Below the pieces are notes generated by a model that saw only the letters and a list, made by a program, of their open reading frames with translations, did no database searches and was not told the DNA's origin. DNA of 64,000 bases from contig JBBPSI010000019.1 in the NCBI GenBank assembly GCA_038093515.1, forward strand, positions 62,001-126,000, given 5' to 3'. The position numbers and the translations under genes were made by a program. This stretch comes from Butyriboletus loyo (taxonomy: Eukaryota > Basidiomycota > Agaricomycetes > Boletales > Boletaceae). Positions 52,148 to 64,000 of this stretch are shown here, piece by piece; within the stretch, counting starts at the first letter, position 1; each line of letters starts with the position of its first letter.

Positions 52148-54985
52148 TCAGACCAGGGTTTTGCATAGCATGCTCTCCAGCCTGCAATACTCGGGAACGA
52201 TGGCTGCATAGGTCATGAACGCGTCCACGTCTGCCTCCGCTACTTTCACCAACCCAATCTGGGCCTCCGAATCAGCCGTCGGCATCGCCGTGACAGGGGT
52301 GAGACTCGTCGTCGTCTGTGGCGCGGCCCCACCGCCGCCGTTCGTTCCTGGACTTGGACTCGCCCCGCCTCCAAGATCAGGCGTCGTGAACGTCGTCGAA
52401 GGCGCACCCGAGCCCGCGCTCGTGTTCGTGTCGACGGTGGATCCAGTGAGCGTCCGCATCCGGCCAATGTCCCGCCCGAGATCCCGATCCGCAAAGCCGC
52501 CCGCAAACACCGACGCATTCAGCATCCCACCGTCTCGTTCCATCTCCTCCATCTCCTCCTCCTCTTCCTCCACGACGACGGTGGAACCGAGGCCCGATCG
52601 CGGATGTCCATACGGCGTGCTAGTGCCACTGTTGGCGCCACTCCCGCCGTTCCCGCCCAGAGGTCCGTTCACGTTGGTGCGTAGTGGCATACCACCAAAC
52701 GCAACCCACCGCTTCCCGTGTAGCCTTCGTATTTCCTCTTCAAACCCACCAAGGCCTCTGCCGGTCCCCGAACCACCGCTGGCGGAACTACGCTCCTTGC
52801 CCCAGATCCAGCGTGCAAAGTATGCCCCGCCGAGAGACGCTCGACTGGGGAAACCACCCGCGGGAGCGTTGCGGTGCGGGACCACTTGAGCAGAGTCTAC
52901 TTGCGTGTTTGGCATGAACACCGGCGCGTTGAAGACGTCACCGACCAGGTTGGCGACCGATGGGAAATTTGCGGCCGCCCCTGTGACCAAAATCCGGGCT
53001 GGTAACGGTGAGTGGTCGTACGGATCAAACGAGAGCCCAAGGCTTGTTGCACGGGTGCTTGGAGCAGATGCCGCGACGGGACTTGGCCCTGGTGTCTGCA
53101 CGTTTCCACGGTTACGGTTGATATTGGACCCGAGCACACCGGTAGATATCATCCGAGACCATCGGACACGGAAGGAGAGAACCTGACTTTCGAGAAGACA
53201 TCGCGGATTTGCGCGAAGATCTCTGAATTCATTGACTTTGATGCCCGTTTCGAAGCGGTAGATTCCCTTGACGTGTGATAGTGGGTAGCTATCGCCCTGC
53301 AACAACCAAAAGCTGAAAAGCTTGTCGTCGAGCCTATATGTAAAGTGACATGAGTAGTTTAAGTCCGCAGACGATGCTCACGTACCCGATGGAACCACCA
53401 GGAGGAACGATAGCGACTAGACGGTCAAAAGCGCTCCAGCTCTTGGTGTACATGTCTCGAACCAAGGCACGAGGAACATCGGCATTTCTGGACCAGACGT
53501 TGGGTAAAACGTGGAAACGACGGTGGTCGAGAGGCATAGATTTACCTGCTTGTCAGAATAGCGATGTATCTTCGCTTTTCTCCTGGGTCCTGTGCTGGAT
53601 GCGGAAATAGGCTGCAAAGACGAGTGGGATGATAGTGTTGTGCGGGTGCGAGGAGAGTGTCCATGGGTCCAAACGATATTACGGCGTCCCCAGGCGACGG
53701 ACAGAGAGAAAGATATCCAGAAAGATAATCAGAAGTAAATGGTGTGACGACAGTTTCTGAGCAAAACAAAAACAACGGAAACATAAATCGGCCTTGAGCA
53801 TCCGTACGAGTATGCGCAAAACGTACCAGGCTCAAACCCAAATCTCTCACACAGATACCGCGACACATTAGCGACTTTCCTGCCGCTCGCCAAGTCGACC
53901 TCACCGAGCCATCCTCGGATCCTCCGTCCCTCCTCTAGACTGCCACCGACGATCTCGAGGACCCCCTCATCCCAGTGTCCATGGGTTGAACTGCCTTGGC
54001 CACTGGCATGTGCCCACATACCAGTCGCACACGCCTCTGCCTCGCCTATGTTCACCCACTCGCCAACGATCATGCTCGCAACGAACGTGCTCGCGAGTTG
54101 TACCTTGCCCGTACGTGCCCACACGTCCGAAGTCCAAGACTCCCGGACGCGAAGGAGCTGAGCGGCAAGAATCGATGCGTTGGCACACGTACCGACGCGC
54201 GCAGACATGATATCTGGACCTCCGAGAAGTGCCTCGAGGGCCAATGCATGGGTATGTGCGGATGTATCTTGTGCGACGGGGGTATTGGCCAATGAGAACG
54301 TGTTGGGAAGAAGTTGAGAGTGAAGCGGAAGTCGCGGGTCCAACGCGGGGAATGAAGGGATCGGGGTTGATTTCCACCAGACGACGGCATGCTACGAACG
54401 ATGGTACCAAGGGTCGGATTACCGACAAACAAAAGAGCCAGAGAGAGATGGCGGCGACGTGAAACGCACCTGAGCACAACCGCCAATCGATTTTATTCTC
54501 GTCACGTCGTAATTTCTGGAAAGCTTTTCGAGGAGAAAGTCTTTAGGGTGAAGATGTTGAGACACATGCCGAATAAAGTTATGATCGAGGGAGTTATAAA
54601 AAAGTCCAAATTAGTCAATAGTTGGTATCTCGAAAATTTTGATTCCGCGAAATATCGCACCTAGGGCTTTCACCCACATATCGACCGGAGTCGTGTAAGC
54701 ATCTCCTGGCGTCGTGAATATACCACCCTGGGTCCTGATCGAGAGTCAGCGCTACGTGATACATGTTTTTTTTGGACAGATAAAGGCACAGGAAGAGTGA
54801 CCAACAGGAATGGCATGGGGAGTGGAGAGGTGCACTCACTGATATTCAGGTAATTCAGAATCAAAGTCTACACACTCGACCCCCACGAGTTCGAGACTCT
54901 CGTCGACGATCGATGCACGGAGTTGATCGGTAGCGAGTTCGAGTCCAAGAAATAGCGCCGGACCCGCCTTGGGTCCCGGGGCCAT
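52148..54985 (-). CDS. XKS1: D-xylulokinase with long C-terminal Gly/Ser insert
   Basis: Exons (minus) 54985-54840, 54734-54661, 54540-54470, 54391-53827, 53756-53546, 53487-53386 and 53333-52148 give 784 aa; family members are usually about 550 to 600. FGGY-kinase segments in order are LFLGLELATDQLRASIVD (first phosphate site), GGIFTTPGDAYTTPVDMWVKAL, SIGGCAQHAVVWWK, SARVGTCANASILAAQLL, TPFTSDYLSGYLSL, GDAVISFGPMDTLL and PARILVTGAAANFPSVANLVGDVFNAPVF (second phosphate/adenosine region). The enzyme phosphorylates D-xylulose and feeds pentose into the pentose-phosphate pathway. After the SRASLGGAYFARW segment there are about 170 residues of Gly/Ser/Glu-rich, probably disordered sequence before a terminal helix. 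One acceptor is AAG (before 54540). The plant-cell-wall context (nearby polygalacturonases) fits pentose use. Confidence 0.9.
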
Positions 54986-55299
54986 GTTTTTTTAGATCGA
55001 GAAGATTTCACTGTGGAGATTTTATAGATTTTATACGAGTATGAGATATTAGTTGGCGGATGATGGTATCGGGTATAGATGGATGGATGACAGGTTTCGA
55101 GAGCAAGAAGACAAGAAATAGCAGCACGTCAAGTTAGAAAGCCAAGAGTTGGTCGTGGTTGTCCTGACGGTCGTAACGAGAGAGAGAGAGGAAGAGCACA
55201 AGAACAAGGTGAGAATAGAAGGTGACTGGCAAGCGACAGCGTGAAGTGCTCGTCCAAATTCCATTTCTTCCCACGCCCTGTATATAACAACATTACAAA

Positions 55300-55651
55300 A
55301 CTTGCCCACCTCGTTCAACTCGTGCGCGAGCTTGACGACGTCGTTCTGTGCCAAAAACAACCAACAAGGCGCTTACGGATTGACACAACACACACACCCT
55401 CCGAGTAATCTCGACGACAGGATCACCTTCCTGTGCATTCCGACTCACAACGTTGCCCTGTGGCTCTGTGTCAGCTCGGTACGTGTCATTGGTGGATCAG
55501 ACACATGTACACCTTGTTGCTCGTCACCTTGGCAGCGCCTTCCTCGACGATATCCGAACTCTTGCCCGAAGGCTGGCTGCCACTGCAGTTCCAGCTTCGA
55601 CCTACTCGTCCACGAAAGAACGCTACTCACGACACCTTTCGAGTCTGCCAT
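55300..55651 (-). CDS. Possible small gene of unknown function
   Basis: Reading the minus strand from an ATG at 55651 (MADSK), several short frames separated by plausible 30 to 75-nt introns give residues such as SSDIVEEGAAK, GNVVSRNAQEGDPVVEIT and NDVVKLAHELNE, which look protein-like. The exon joins are not certain and the 3' end was not found. The product is not recognised. It may equally be chance in the spacer between the xylulokinase and cyclin-like genes. Confidence 0.25.
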
Positions 55652-55758
55652 TTGTTCAAGTCTGCAAGCGAATACGCCTCTGCACCGATCTCACATCGAC
55701 GTCATCGACCCGATCATGTACAAATTAGGAAGCTACAAAAGCATCCAGCAAAAGAGAA

Positions 55759-58676
55759 TTACTCTTGACCAACGTAGCTTAACCACGTCCTGCATTCATC
55801 CAGCTCCATCTGCAAGCCATACTGTCAGTCGGCGACATTGACATGCTATACGACTCACGTCGGAAAGCTGAAGCACATCCCTGACGTCCAAAATGACATC
55901 ATCTACCAACTGGGTTGCTTCAAAGTGATGAATCTGCCACGACGTCGGTTCGGTGTCGTCGGGGACCCGCTCAGAGACCGGAGCCTTGCATCTACAGACG
56001 TTCGTTTCCGCTTCTGTCTTGTAGTGACGCGCCAGCGCAAAAATGAGACCGTCGACGAGTGCCGCTGCTGTAAGTAACGTGACCGGATACTGCAACATGT
56101 CTGGTTCTGCACATCGAATTTCGCGTTTAGACACTAATGCATCGATGGGGTCAATGAATACTTACCGAGAAGCGATTCGAATAGCTTATCCCAAGTCACA
56201 CATTGAACGACTGCCCAACCGTCTCGCATCGATGTAGTCGCCTTGCGCAAGGTAGGCGACGCATTCCACACCTCGTCCATGACATCTTGCGGCGTACAAC
56301 TCCCGAGCAAAAACTGGAATGTGTACATGATATCGCGCTGCGCAAGCTGGGAACTGTAGAGTCAGCACTCTATATCAACTAGGATCGTCGGATACACACT
56401 TCAAAGGCCGCATGGGTCATCGAATAGGGTGCCATCTCGAGAAACTCGGCAGCGTATACCGGGCCGAGTGGTGGGAGGCAGTCGCGATGAAGCTAACGGT
56501 CATTGAGTTAGTGTTCCAAACGAAAAATAAACAAACCGGTGTATACCTTGACACTCAATGCTACGCATGCAACCGCGAGATCCCAGACGCTTCTCTCCCA
56601 ATCAAAGTCATCGTGCAATCCCCTGGATTCCTGTTCGAAACACTCGTACTTGCACAGCGCTCTCCAGAACCGGACCTTGTCGGGGAGAAGAAAGTACCTA
56701 TGAAACAACTGCGCAGCGTGATATCGCGTCTGGCGTGAGTTCGTCAACTGATCGTAAAGATTGATACCAAGGCGACATTCATCCCGAGACGGTTTTACGC
56801 ATGGTATCGGTTCTTTGGGAAGTTCCTCAGGCCAAAGTGAGGTTTGCATCACAACACCCCGATCCACTTGGACGTTTGACCCCACCTCGAGTATCCATTT
56901 TGTAACATCTTTTCGAAAGTCGTTCGTGATACCGAATGCGTTGGACCAGGTTTCCTGATTAACAAGTCGATGCTGCCCAGGGAGGATCTTTACGTTCGGT
57001 ACTGAATCCTGGCTCTCTTGGGACTCGGTCCCAGAGCGCGTACTCTCTTCGTCCCATTGACCACGGCCATCGCTCGAGTCGGAGGTGCTCGCACTGTCTC
57101 GTCGCGAATAGGCCAGATCAGTTCCATATGCCGCTTTCCATCGCTCCGTGCGTTTCGCATCGTGGACATGTAAACCGTCCCTCTCGCGTTCCGAACTTTC
57201 CCTGAGGAGAAGAGCATGGAGACGGTCAATCGCTTGGTCTTCAGTGCAACGGATAAACGTAGGTGTGATATGTGTGGGTGGTGCAATGACGGGAACTGGG
57301 GGAATCGTAGAAATGTTCAAGGATCTGCGGCGATGGGCTGCAACCGTTCGAACCAAAGGGTTTGCTTTCGATCGGGCGTAGTCCACGGAATTGGGGAGCG
57401 GGGTGCTTGGAACCGTCGGTGGATAGTTTTCATCCGGACAAGGTCGACAAGTCGGTGGACTCAAAGGGGAAGGGTAAAAAAGCGAATCCTGGAAGAGATG
57501 CATATATGCGCATTGATGAGTGATATTTTGTAAACATGGCGACCATGAACGTACCGTTGACTCTTCTGAGCACGCAGATATTTCCGATCTCAACGACTGC
57601 GCACGTCGTATACTTGCAGGTTCTGTGGCTTGGTATTTGAATTCGACACTCGACTCGCTGGCACAGGAAACGTGAGACACGACTCGATCGAGCTTCACCT
57701 TCTTCGATTCGCGGGGACAATCGACCGAGGAACGGCGTCGTTTCAGACGGCTACCGCTGGTAGTGGCGTCGTGGAGCCTATCATTCCCGGTGCCGTGCGA
57801 CAAGGTAGACTCGAGTTCTATCGATAGCGCCAAGTCGAGGTCCGTAGGACCAGAAGAAGTGACACCCTTGCGAGAAGTGGGTACGGGACTCCCCCGAACA
57901 GACACGGGGTGGATCTCGTCGGGGTTTCCAACGTCGTTCGTTTGATCGATAGCTGTTCGGGTCCTCATCGTGCATATATCCTGCACATTCGCTGGAATGT
58001 CGTGTGCCACAACCCGTCGTTCGCTTATCGCATGCAGGTGCTCATCGAGGGATCCTTGAGCAACGCTAAAACCAACACCCATATCTGTCTGAGCGGAGGA
58101 GACTTGATGAATCTGCAACTTGGATGTTGGTTGACGTGAGGGAAAACGATTCATCAATGGCGTGGTAGGAACGCGGCCGTTGAAGGGTGCTTTGACGCGC
58201 AATTCATCACTGTCACGCGGGCGACAAAACAAAAGTCGACCTTCGATCGCGTCCTCGCGGCGTGACATCGGCAGGGCCGGATCCGTCAAGAATGGGGAGA
58301 AGTCAGCTGTGAGACAGACTGGAGAGGAAGAATACGGAGGGGGGGTCACGCCGGGTGATTCCCATTTTTCGGCATGGTCATTGTTCCTCGGAGTGCTTGC
58401 CGCGCACGGTTGCTGTGGCCCACATCTTGGACATTGGATCATGTCATCGATTTCGAGCCCCGGATTTTCGAAGGCGCCTCCAGGGAAACAGTTTCCATCG
58501 TTCGTACGAAAGGCCAGCAAGTCCATATCGAAATTTGCTGGTTTTTCCCGACCATCGAAGACGCAGAACGACTCTTGGGATGTGGATCTCGACCAAGTGA
58601 AGTCGAAAAATTCGCAGTCACAGCAAGAGCCCGACATGGAACAAAACAAGCAAAAGTCATCGTCGCAAATATTCAT
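55759..58676 (-). CDS. Cyclin-fold protein with long disordered N-terminus
   Basis: Exons (minus) 58676-57555, 57488-56547, 56492-56398, 56353-56166, 56106-55859 and 55821-55759 give 885 aa. The first intron is a multiple of three and open, so retention would add 22 residues. The first 620 residues are low-complexity, rich in Ser, Pro and Arg, with a basic cluster SRLKRRRSSVDCPRESKKVK that may be a nuclear signal. The C-terminal third has the cyclin box: QTRYHAAQLFHRYF, VWDLAVACVALSVKLHRDCLPPLG, AQRDIMYTFQFLLGSCTPQDVMDEVW and MLQYPVTLLTAAALVDGLIFALA. It may partner a CDK, perhaps in transcription or cell-cycle control, but the subfamily was not identified. It ends DECRTWLSYVGQE. Confidence 0.72.
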
Positions 58677-58902
58677 CGGAGGGCCGAGTCTGAGGTGGCG
58701 AGCGAAGAGAGCACTCGGGGAAACGTCGCATGCGTTTAGGGGAACTTGAATGATTGCCCCAAATGGAAGGGGCGATAGCGGAGCTCAGACTAGGGCATCT
58801 TACGTGGATAGTTCGACTCCCTAACATTGTCATAATTAATGACTCGAGTATCACCTACGACCAACCACTCCGTATGTACGGAAGTATTCTCAAAGATTGG
58901 AT

Positions 58903-60824
58903 CTACTGGGTATAACCGTCGATAGGATTGTTCGTCATCGAGCCGACCTTACCGCCACTCGTCTGCAAGCCCGTCCAATCCCAGGTCCCTGCGCAAACTG
59001 ATAATCATTTCTCGTCGTTTCAAATGAAGGGGACCATACCAATACAAGAATCTCCACCGCAGTTCACGTCAACCATATCAGCATCACTCGCGACGCTGAC
59101 TTTGGTCGTGCCCGAGAAGCTAACGTCCTATCAACAACATTCAGTTAGCACTTGCTTCGTTCTCAACAAGCCTACCCACAGATATGATAACACCATTTCC
59201 GGGTGTCCCAAGAGCCTCGGGATAACTCTGAGTAATCAGCACACCGTACTCCGTACAGTTCGTCGCAGTGTTATCCTGTTGATTAGCACAGTGAGCGCGG
59301 ATCCTGTCCAGATACCGTGGATTTGCATACGATGTAGGTAACATTAGAAACCCTACTGTTAGTCGCGGCTTTGTCGGTCTTGATACGGAACCCTATTGCA
59401 CTATGGATCACTCATAAGTTTGACTAATTTTTGTGCGTCAGTATGAAACGAAATACTTATTAACGACTGTGTTTCCCCTAATGATGACACCGTCAACGAC
59501 AGTGTCGGAGTTGATCGAGCCCTGTAGTTTGGAATCGTGAGTATCTACGCGTTTCGATGACTAAATAAGACCACATACAATGGATATACCATGACCACCT
59601 TCGCAGTAATTATCCTCGAATACAATGTTCTGCCCCCTGTTGATAGCCAAGCAATCGTCCTAACACCAGACCAGTCAACAAAATCATTAGATCCAGAAAA
59701 TGATCATGAGTAACCTGATTTATCGCAGTGCTGTGCGTCCTCTGTCAGTGCTACACAAAAACAGGACAGATGCGCATTTCACCTCTTTTTGATGACAACA
59801 TCATTTCCACTGACATCGAAGGCGTCGGTGTTGTGTCCTGTGGATCAAGTTAACACTCAAGGTTTTCCATGTAATGATGACTGTCTATTACCAGCAGGAA
59901 GGCCGTTGCTCTTGGCGTTGGCGTACGCTCCTTGACCTTTACATTCAAGATTTGAGGAAAATGTTAGTAGTGAGAGAAATTAATATCTCACTATTGTCAA
60001 CAACGACACTACTGACGACCAGCGGGCCACTATTGCTTATGGCGAAGCATCTTGCCGGGGAATTGAGGACGTGAACATCCTGAAAATCAGGCCAGTTGTG
60101 AGATGGTACGACATTGCAGGTAGCAACGTACAGAAAGCGTTCCCGAGATGCGGATCCTGTGGTGTCAAGTTAGGTATGACACGATTCCAGTAGAGTGCAC
60201 GCACGCCATCATGGGGGAAGGCTTCGTGGTGCCACCATTGCTTCCGAGACCGTCCTGTGATGGGTCAGCATTGACAAGGCACACAATCACCACAACCTCA
60301 ATTACCCAGTAGAAAGGTCCACCGCCATTCCAGGTGTGCCCGTTTCCCTCGACTGAAAGTGTACCATTGGCATCGCAGTGAAAAAATACTCATCGAAAGC
60401 AGGCTCACATTTGATGTCCTGCCCCCTGTCACGGACGATATTTTCAAAGTTAGCAAAAGAGTAACTGCGTTGGCGGATCTGAGCTTGACGCACTTGACCT
60501 CGAGCAAAGGACCATCCCAGTTTTTGTTTCCAAACCGGATATCTCCCACTGGGACAAGTCGTTAACCGATTCAACCAAACACAAAAGAGTTGCAAGAGAT
60601 TACTCACAAACATTGACAGTGGTGCCTTGCAACAAGTCGAGGCTGAACGTCTGTCCAGCTGGCACAGTGAACGCGTTGATGTTCACGGTTGTACACTGGA
60701 CCGCGGCGCTCACGTCACTTAGCGACGAGATCGTACCCACACAATTGCTAGACGACGCCGCCTGCGGCACCGCCTTGGCCAAAGTAAAGAGTGTAACTTG
60801 AAAGAGAGCGAGGAAGGCGAGCAT
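58903..60824 (-). CDS. Secreted endopolygalacturonase (GH28), copy 1
   Basis: Sixteen exons (minus): 60824-60608, 60548-60494, 60464-60433, 60352-60306, 60254-60205, 60156-60132, 60079-59992, 59936-59892, 59837-59783, 59730-59715, 59659-59579, 59521-59457, 59400-59331, 59275-59180, 59127-59040 and 58997-58903, giving 374 aa. A signal peptide ([20 protein letters not shown]) starts the protein. All four GH28 active-site motifs are present: HNTDAFD, DDCLAIN, EGGHGIS and FRIKT. Other family marks are [43 protein letters not shown] and a C-terminal [19 protein letters not shown]. It should cut pectin (homogalacturonan) outside the cell. Exons are very small, down to 16 nt. A partial second copy follows at 62529. 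Confidence 0.93.
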
Positions 60825-62528
60825 GCTCACGCGAGTTGAGCACCGGAATTCTTGTTGGCTCTAGTAACGACCATGCCTCACCTTTTAAATACGTTTTCGT
60901 TTGAAAGTTTGGCCATCCTGTCGAAACATCAAAAGACAGCTGTCCTGTCAACGAAGTAGTAGTATTCCGTCTGGGGTTTGCGCTGGCAAATGTTATAATG
61001 TGCTAGCCGTCCAGAGACACAACCCGACTAATACGCGCCTTCCTCGCCGACCAACCTGGCTTTTGTCCACAACTATCCTCGAAGCACTCAGTCCATTCCG
61101 GCGTCCGTCCACTACATGTGACGTTGTCGCTTGACGACGCTATGACGTACGATTGAGAAATTAAGGGTCGGTGACGCTGAGGTTCAAGTTGGCGAGCTGC
61201 TTAAACTCTCGGCTAGGTTGGCAGGGATAAGCCATCCCGGGCCGAACGAAAGCCGGGCATATGTGGTGTGTAAATCTTTCCTCTTTTGGTAATTGAGGCA
61301 CAGGTCCCATGCAAACGTGAGATAGTCACCACTTGAACATATTGTTCATCTGATCTGAGCAGTGCATAAGCACACCGACTCACCACATCCTCGCCGACCT
61401 CCTCTTGTTCGATACAAGCTTGAGCCATGCAATAAAAAAATTCTCGAAAAATTCATGTTTATTTCCACCAAATCGATGCCTATCTCTCACTGACACAACT
61501 AATTGTCACCACGAAACACTGTATACCGGATCCCCTGATGATGGGCAACCAGGAACTGCCTCCAAGCGGTCGCATGGGACCAGCGCCTGATGGCATTCAG
61601 GTGTTTCACGAGAGGTGCGTATGTTGACCAGTGCAACTGCTTCGAATCAACTCTTGTTGGCACCGGATGTCGTTGGGACTACCCACCGGAATAACCGAGA
61701 GTCAGGACACACCTTTCATTACTTTCAGCTTGGTGTTTGCCACTTTCCGCCCCACTTTCATCACTTTTTGCCCTTGCAAGTTTGGGTAAGGTCATGTGCA
61801 TTTTCCCGATGCCATTGACAGCGCAGCGCTTCGGATTGACAGTTCTACATGAAGCCAAAGTGGTAAGTAAAATCGAGCTACCGAACGTCATGCCCAAGTC
61901 TGTGGAGTTTGTATCTCGTCTTCCGACAGAGCCCAATTGTCCGGGTCTGGTTAGAGATGGGCTGGGGTGCTCGGACGAAGTAGAGATCGAAGTGCACGCG
62001 CGACGTCAGCAGGGTGTCTTGTCGATCTTGGATTTAAAGTGAGAGTTAACCAATGTGCATCTGTCTGATTGTCCCTGGTAATGCAACGCGCTCTTGAGGC
62101 TTCTGCTCCTTCCCTGTGCAGAATTTTCGATGTGGCCCAGTTCCAGTCCACGAGAAGTATTTGCCACATCCATCGCACTTCGCGCGATTGGCTTTCCAGC
62201 GGTCTGGGTGCGCACCGCGGCGGGCGTGTACAGATATAATAGAAAAGGGTACAATTTATGTGGGTATAAGGAAGGAGTGGAGACGTTGGATGGACAAGCA
62301 AAAGGCTCGACACACGGTGTGATTGCCTTGCGCCGAGATTCCAACTCTGCAAGTACCGGATTGCGATAATCATCCTGACCCATTCCAAGCATGTCTGACT
62401 GTGATTGACAAACAGGTTTTCCGACATCAAATGGAAGGGGCGATAACCAGAGCTCTCCTTCATGAATGATTAAGTGCCACTCACGAGTAACCACTCTGTA
62501 TGCACGGAAGTATTCTCGAAGATTGGAT
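60825..62528. other. Spacer between tandem polygalacturonase genes
   Basis: About 1.7 kb without a recognisable gene. Its last 100 bp (from about 62429) repeat the 3' flank of copy 1 (from about 58761), marking the edge of the tandem duplication. Confidence 0.55.
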
Positions 62529-64000
62529 CTACTGGGTATAACCGTCGATAGGATTGTTCGTCACCGAGCCGACCTTACCGCCACTCGTCTGCAAGCCCGA
62601 CCAATCCCAGGTCCCTGCGCAAACTGATAATCATTTCTCGTCGTTTCAAATGAAGGGGACCATACCAGTACAAGAACCTCCACCGCAGTTCACGGCAACC
62701 ATATCAGCATCAGTCGCGACGTTGACTTTGGTCGTGCCCGAGAAGCTGACGTCCTATCAACAACATCCAGTTAGCACTTGCTTCGTTCTCAACAAGCCTA
62801 CCCACAGATATGATAACACCATTTCCGGGTGTCCCAAGAGCCTCGGGATAACTCTGAGTAATCAGCACACCATACTCCGTACAGTTCGTCGCAGTGTTAT
62901 CCTGTTGATTGGCACAGTGAGCGCGGATCCTATCCAGATACCGTGGATTTGCATACGATATAGGTAACATTAGAAACCCTACTGTTAGTCGCGGCTTTGT
63001 CGGTCTTGATACGGAACCCTACTGTACTATGGATCACTCATAAGTTTGACTAGTTTTTGTGCGTCAGTATGAAACGACATACCTATCAACGACTGTGTTT
63101 CCCCGAATGATGACACCTTCAACGACAGTGTCGGAGTTGATCGAGCCCTGTAGTTTGGAATCGTGAGTATCTACGCGTTTCGATGACTAAATAAGACCAC
63201 ATACAATGGATATACCATGACCACCTTCGCAGTAATTATCCTCGAATACAATGTTCTGCCCCCTGTTGATAGCCAAGCAATCGTCCTGAATACAAGATCA
63301 GTCAACAAATCATTAGAACCAGAAAATGATCATGAGTAACCTGATTTATCACAGTGCTGTACGTCCTCTGTGTCAGTGCTACATAAAAACAGGACAGATA
63401 CACATTTCACCTCTTTTTGATGACAACATCATTTCCACAGACGTCGAAAGCGTCGGTGTTGTGTCCTGTGGGTCAAGTGAACACTCGAGGTTTTCCATGT
63501 AATGATGACTGTATATTACCAGCAGGAAGGCCGTTGCTCTTGGCGTTAGCGTACGCTCCTTGACCTTTACATTCAAGATTTGAGGAAAATGTTAGTAGTG
63601 AGAAATTAATGTCTCACTATTGTCAACAACGACACCACTGACGACCAGCGGACCAATACTACTTATGGCGAAGCATCTTTCCGGGGAATTGAGGACGCGA
63701 ACATTCTGAAATCAGGTCAGTTGTGATACGATACCATCTAGTAGGTAATCACATACAGAAAGCGTTCCCGAAGCCACGATCCTATGGTATTATTAATCAA
63801 GTTAGGTATGACATGATTTCAGTAGAATGAACGCACGCCATCATGGGGGAAGGCTTGGTGACGCTATTACTGCCTCCGTCCTGTGATGGGTCCCGGTCAG
63901 CACCGGCATTGACAAAGCACACAATCGCCACAGCCTCATTTACCCAGTAGTAAGTGCCACCACCATCCCAGATGTGCCCGTTTCCGTTGACTGAAAGTGT
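62529..64000 (-). CDS. Endopolygalacturonase (GH28), copy 2, cut by the window edge
   Basis: This stretch repeats the 3' three quarters of copy 1 with the same exon order and splice sites, offset by about 3.62 kb. The FRIKT, GGHGIS, DDCLAIN and NTDAFD motifs are present. The first exons, including the signal peptide, lie beyond base 64000, so the gene is partial only because the window ends. Differences from copy 1 are scattered substitutions and small indels, mostly in introns. Near the RIK motif copy 1 has AATAA|gt where copy 2 has GATAG|gt, changing two residues. No stop or frameshift was seen in the part available. Confidence 0.88.

Noticed and set aside
52215..52889. 224-aa plus-strand open frame over the xylulokinase tail
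   Set aside because: It is the complement of the Gly/Ser-rich insert, giving Pro/Ser/Thr-rich antisense protein without features.
62006..62494. 162-aa minus-strand open frame between the polygalacturonases
   Set aside because: Overlaps duplicated 3'-flank sequence, has no family resemblance and competes with another equally long frame.

Overview
The window reads as nuclear DNA of a filamentous basidiomycete (Agaricomycete). Genes are dense and cut by many introns of about 50 to 65 nt with GT..YAG ends. A spermidine synthase-saccharopine dehydrogenase fusion, a fusion known from basidiomycetes, is present. So is a trio of aminotransferase, MDR alcohol dehydrogenase and A-T-TE quinone synthetase, which matches the terphenylquinone (atromentin-type) cluster of mushroom-forming fungi. 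I read no tRNA, rRNA or CRISPR. Exon models were built by hand; for every gene listed with full exons the summed exon lengths keep one open frame.

Layout. 1-4.1 kb: a viperin-like radical SAM enzyme followed on the same strand by a DUF4743/Nudix hydrolase. 4.1-9.4 kb: poorly coding DNA, a decayed aldo-keto reductase (minus) and a small Cys-rich membrane protein. 9.4-20.6 kb: the quinone cluster, with an Aro8-type aminotransferase (+), an MDR dehydrogenase (-, with a decayed copy of its 3' end beside it) and A-T-TE synthetase copy 1 (+). 21-33.6 kb: amino-acid transporter, F-box protein, protein farnesyltransferase beta subunit, the SPE-SDH fusion and an HMG-box factor. 35.1-39.0 kb: a second, nearly identical A-T-TE synthetase in inverted orientation. 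39-49 kb: a TIR-bounded non-coding element, a TatD-like hydrolase, an MFS sugar/quinate-type transporter and a divergent G-alpha subunit. 50.8-58.7 kb: a ricin-B-fold lectin, a D-xylulokinase with a long insert and a cyclin-fold protein. 58.9-64 kb: two tandem GH28 endopolygalacturonases, the second cut by the window edge.

How the parts fit. The aminotransferase would supply an aryl-pyruvate (for example 4-hydroxyphenylpyruvate from tyrosine), which the A-T-TE synthetase dimerises to a dihydroxyquinone; the dehydrogenase is a usual companion with no settled role. The synthetase is duplicated as a 3.9-kb inverted repeat, while the aminotransferase and dehydrogenase are single here. The most notable points are the viperin/Nudix pair, the inverted synthetase duplication with gene-centred sequence identity, the atypical G-alpha, and several small structured or repeat elements between genes.
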